DNA of 64,000 nt from NCBI GenBank assembly GCA_003991915.1, contig RQTK01000218.1:402818-466817 (forward strand). Direction: 5' to 3'. Below are positions 60,041 through 64,000 of the stretch, in pieces. Source of the DNA: Elysia chlorotica. Taxonomy: Eukaryota; Mollusca; Gastropoda; Plakobranchidae. Within the stretch, counting starts at the first letter, position 1. Each line of letters begins with the position of its first letter. Under the pieces are notes generated by a model. The model had not been told where the DNA came from, searched no databases, and saw only the letters and a list, made by a program, of their open reading frames with translations. Position numbers and translations under genes: made by a program.

Positions 60041-60542
60041 TAGTCCCCACTTTTAACGACATCTTGAGGGGTGTGGCGCGGTGGTCCAGGTGTAAAACAT
60101 CAGCTTCCGACGCAAAAGGTCCCGAGTTCGAATCCTGGCTGGTGCGTTCCCTACTGGTTGGGTCGGTGTCAGTATAAAGTGACCGGCTGAGACAGGAGTC
60201 ATGGTATCCCCGCCCTGTCTCGTGTGTGGCAGCACATAAAATTGTCAATTGTAGTCCCCACTTTTAACGAGATCTTGAGGGGTGTGGCGCGGTGGTCTAG
60301 GGGTAGAACATCGGCTTCCGACGCAAAAGGTCCCGAGTTCGAATCCTGGCTGGTGCGTTCCCTACTGGTTGGGTCGGTGTTAGTATAAAGTGACCCGCTG
60401 AGACAGGATCATGGTATCCCCGCCCTGTCTCGTGTGTGGCAGCACATAAAATTGTCAAACGTCCGTCTTGGGGCCCGTCCACAATATAGCCTATATAGTG
60501 CTGCTGTTGGACGTTAAAGCAACCCACCCAACCAACGACATC
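60041..60542 (+). mobile_element. SINE family A with internal tandem duplication
   Basis: Two SINE heads lie in the same orientation. The first copy (about 60073-60247) stops after cacataaaattgtc. A duplicated flank (tagtccccacttttaacga...) follows, then a complete copy (about 60281-60530) ending gacgttaaagcaaccc. AACGACATC occurs at 60056-60064 and 60534-60542 and could be the target duplication. Heads carry ggtcccgagttcgaatcc (B box). Confidence 0.85.
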
Positions 60543-60544
60543 AT

Positions 60545-61325
60545 GAAAACTGTTGGAATAACGAGAGTTTTGAAAATCCACGTTTTTCTCCCGTTTTGTG
60601 CCCTATAACTTATAACGGTAAGAACGAGGGCCTAAATCAGATAATCAGAAGTTTGAGAATAAATCGCCTCCAAATGCATTTCCAACGTGGAATGAAAAAT
60701 AATTCAGAATGTGCCAAATAGTAAAATCTAATTTCTTGCACCTAAAACATGCACACATGTCCCAGTCCAGTCACTCTGCCCACACCTTCCCCGTTGCCGT
60801 CGCTGACAAAAGCGACAACCACACCCTTCCCCATACAGGTACCTAACTCTTTTATTATGAGAGTAAACAAAGCTGCACAGTGCAATGCTAAACAATGGAA
60901 CAGACAAGCCCGTCGCCAATTCGCTGCTGATGGCTCTTTGTGATTGAATAATACTGTTAAGTTTTATCCTATAGATTACTGATGGCTCTTTGTGATTGAA
61001 TAATACTGTTAAGTTTTATCCTATAGATTGGACTACCCTGTCACAAAACTCATAAATTTAAGGTAGTACGTATGTAACTCGCTATTCTGGTAAATAGTAA
61101 AACAACAGAAACAACAAGACACGTACAAACATAATGTGTAAAAGCTAGATCTAGATATAATCTGTCGCCACACGCCCAAACACCGACATTGTTGTTTGGG
61201 GGGAGAGAATATTATGAGAGCACAATTTTGCTCTTTGAGTCTTATTTTGGGAATGACGAGAACACTTGCTATAACGAGAGTCACAGAGAAAAACAAGAAA
61301 TCTCGTTATTACCGAGTTTTACTGT
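60545..61325. mobile_element. Possible pogo/Tigger-type non-autonomous relic
   Basis: The left side has ggaataacgagagttttgaa; the right side ends ctcgttattaccgagttttactgta. Together they look like eroded inverted termini of a Tc1/mariner-pogo element. A 50-bp unit (ctgatggctctttgtgattg...) is duplicated in tandem at about 60927-61027. No transposase frame was seen. Confidence 0.35.
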
Positions 61326-61440
61326 ACATTGTGGTAGCTTATCGCACAACGAAAGCCTTCTAATCTAATTGGCATACATGTTTTCTTCGACAAGTTACTG
61401 GGACAATGATCTTACAGCAGAATACTCATAACTATTTCTT

Positions 61441-61476
61441 AATCTCTTTCTCTCCCTCTCGTCTCTCTCTCCCTCC

Positions 61477-61525
<49 letters not shown>

Positions 61526-61977
61526 GCTCTATCTATCACTACGGTACCTCTCTTACGTATACGAAAATGAGTTTGACATAATAGTTGACATTGCTCCTCG
61601 AATGAAGTTGAGATGGGGACGACAATTTCCAGATGCGCCGCACAAGATTCCAGCAGCAGTTCTATCATACGGTGCCAATGTAGATAATATGAGAGATGAA
61701 AATAAGGCAGGCGATGAGTGAGACATAGAGAGAGAATGAGAACAGTAATATCGTTTCATTCCATCTAATTTATGTTCTCCGAAAAGTAAAGTTCCCAAAG
61801 AGCAGCGACCCTAGAGCTCTTGGTGGTGACCACACCCAGCCAACTCCTAATACACTGTAACACTGTAAAACCTTTCGACAGTGGAGAGCCTCTTCACGGC
61901 GCCATGACAGCATAGTGGGCTCAGGGCTCGCGCTGCCCCGTCACTCCGTCCTCTTAATGAGGCAGATATTGGACTGA

Positions 61978-62052
<75 letters not shown>

Positions 62053-62096
62053 CCTCTCTCTCCCTTTCTCTCTCTCCCTCTCTTTCTCTCTCTCGT

Positions 62097-62130
<34 letters not shown>

Positions 62131-62175
62131 TCTCTCTTCTCTCTCCCTCTCTTACTCGCTCTCTCTCTCACACAC
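61441..62175. repeat. Two (CT)n tracts (about 61441-61520 and 61979-62172)
   Basis: Long CT repeats with CCC interruptions. The DNA between them (61530-61975) shows no recognised feature. Confidence 0.95.
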
Positions 62176-62254
62176 ACAATCAGACACACTGACAGACGGA
62201 TAAAACTAATGCCAATGATACGCTTTCAATGGTAGACTCAATAGTCTGTTGCAA

Positions 62255-62345
62255 AGATGGGTTAACACCTAAGCGTACATAACTGGGACCTCTCAGGTTA
62301 ACACCTAGGCGTACATAACCATGCTGCCTCTCAGGTTAACACCTA
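62255..62345. repeat. Short tandem repeat, 3 copies
   Basis: ggttaacacctaggcgtaca followed by taac and ctctca recurs at about 62260, 62297 and 62334 (the last copy diverged). The following 62346-63510 has nothing recognised. Confidence 0.7.
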
Positions 62346-63519
62346 CGAAATGTATGAACTGCTCTAAGAACGTTGGTCAAAGGTACAAATCAGTCTCTGC
62401 TGAACTTTGTGATTAGATGCAGCTGTGGCGCTAAAATAAACAATCAAGATTGTTAAAATTAAATACGCAGAGGTAGGACTCGAAACCTTGTGAATACCAG
62501 GGTAACGTTACCTATCATACGTCTGGATATTTTGTTCAACATAAATCTCTTGTTGCAAATTATATTGAAAAAAGTTTGCGGACGTACCCTAGGCCTTTTT
62601 GAAACCTTCGTTAAAAATCTGGTTTGTGTTTGCTCTAGCCTATATAAGCAAGCAAATATACTTGGTATCGCAAGAAAATTAAATGTATAGACCTAACCTA
62701 ACTCGTCCTCCCAGCGTAGAAGTGAAGGTTTGTCTTCTCTGTCTCAACCTATCCTTTCTTTCCACTTTAGAACCACCAAAATAAGAAAACCCCATACAAA
62801 AGAGGACCAGACACGTAGTAATAAAATAAACAAGCATAGAATCTATCATGTCTTGAAAAAAAAATGAGAATTTGTCTTCTGTCAACGCCGCATGTCGACA
62901 TATAGGAACAAACAGGGGAACCTAGGAGACGTTAAACCCGGAGAAAGGGAGAGAATTCTCTCCCACCCTCTATAGAGAATGATATGTATCGCAAGCACAT
63001 CACTGTAGTAAACTCGTATTGCGATATGCGAATCTCACTAAGAATGCTTACGACGGGTAGAGACCTACTACGGCAACCTTGTACTTGAGACCGTAGCTGT
63101 TGACACAATGATGCTCCGTAATGGACGTGTTCTACCAACACAATGCTATCTATCCGATGAAATTATGAGATAATCACAATGATAAAAGTATTGAGTAAAT
63201 GTAATTATGATGTATGCTGCAATATTTAAACGATGTAGATAATTTCAATCTTTAACAAGCCAAACCATAAAATAAAACGTATAAAATAGACAAAACATTC
63301 TTTTTTATCATGAACGGTTTTATGCTTTTTACACATACTTTTGGACATGATGTTAAATTATTAATGCATGACCTGACTTTAAAGTTCGCCATGTTGGATC
63401 ATGTGGCTTTCACGTTTCTAACGTAGGGCTGCATCGGCATATTTTTGGGGTTACATCCAAAATGTGGACTTTCCGGTGCGGTAAACTATTCACTACTTAA
63501 AAAGCTGTTTCCGCGCATA

Positions 63520-63800
63520 CTTGTGTGTGTGTGTGTGTGTGTGTGTGAGTGCGTGGGTGTGTGTGATAGAGATAGAGAGAGAAAGAGAGGAGGGGGAAGG
63601 GAGACAAAGACACAGAGATAGAGATAGATAGTTTAATATATATAGATCATAATAAGAGATAGATAGATAGATAGAGAGAGAGAGAGCAGGAAAGACAGAG
63701 AGGGAGAGAGAGAGAGGCATTGAGAGAGACGGGGGGACTAACACAGAGATAGAGAGGGAGTGATGGGTAGAATGATTCAGAGAGAAAGAGAGAATGAGAA
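63520..63800. repeat. GT then GA-rich low-complexity region
   Basis: (GT)n at about 63522-63550 runs into GA, GATA and GAGA repeats to about 63800. Confidence 0.95.
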
Positions 63801-63884
63801 AGATAAAACAGAAATGCTACTTTTTTTACGGGGAAAACATACCATAATTCCTTTGTGACTGCCCTTTATGGATATTTTACCTAC

Positions 63885-64000
63885 TGTTATCACATGCAGC
63901 ACCCTCTGGTCACTATCATTAGAGATAACAGTGTTGTGTTTACTACCAGCTTTAACAGCTCCATGCATTTCACGAACATTTCCAAGACGAGCAGAACTAC
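63885..64000 (-). CDS. Possible coding exon of an unidentified gene at the right edge
   Basis: On the minus strand a frame open from the window edge reads RLGNVREMHGAVKAGSKHNT and then ISNDSDQRVLHV. Possible donors (GTAGGT at 63879-63884, or GTAAAA four bases on) follow. Composition is balanced and not repeat-derived, unlike other frames nearby. No family is recognised and no acceptor is visible because the window ends. It could equally be part of a mobile element. Confidence 0.25.

Noticed and set aside
60281..60350. Functional tRNA gene
   Set aside because: It has A/B-box-like sequence, but the anticodon arm does not pair well and the sequence continues into a SINE body repeated elsewhere.

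Overview
This is a eukaryotic nuclear window, most likely from a mollusc and probably a gastropod. Genes have many short exons and GT-AG introns. The spaces between them are AT-rich and hold microsatellites, AGATCT-rich patches, tRNA-derived SINEs and short inverted-repeat transposons. No prokaryotic or organellar feature is present. The taxon call is inference from repeat style; no species can be read from the sequence.

Three protein genes can be reconstructed from exon translations with consistent splice phases. (1) The 5' part of a phosphoglycerate mutase (PGAM) gene lies on the minus strand at 34-4690 (two exons; the rest is off the left edge). (2) A complete DPY19L1-type C-mannosyltransferase gene lies on the minus strand at 12612-31564 (22 coding exons, 692 codons in one continuous frame, including 13-bp and 25-bp microexons). 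(3) A complete EPB41L4A-type FERM gene lies on the plus strand at 33635-52642 (25 coding exons, 1058 codons in one continuous frame), with a long disordered tail ending in a class I PDZ-ligand-like T-Q-L. DPY19L1 and EPB41L4A are head-to-head, with about 2.07 kb between start codons. The three genes share no pathway: PGAM is glycolytic, DPY19L1 modifies tryptophans in the ER lumen, and EPB41L4A is a cortical membrane-cytoskeleton adaptor.

Layout: 34-4690 PGAM with a 51-bp minisatellite; 4691-12611 mostly non-coding with simple repeats; 12612-31564 DPY19L1; 31565-33634 shared upstream region with a SINE and AGATCT-rich DNA; 33635-52642 EPB41L4A, with a decayed LINE in intron 6 and several minisatellites; 53620-59181 a tandem duplication of about 2.6 kb plus 50-bp satellites; 59182-64000 non-coding with a duplicated SINE, CT/GA tracts and one unidentified reading frame at the right edge.

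The most unusual observation is that tandem repeats in all three genes sit on exon-intron junctions. Seven sites are seen. In two of them (DPY19L1 exon 19, EPB41L4A exon 6) the repeat unit contains the genuine 5' splice site with adjoining exon sequence, so a dozen or so copies of the donor lie in tandem. In others the array abuts or duplicates a 3' splice site. This looks like recurrent minisatellite birth at splice junctions and is worth testing genome-wide.
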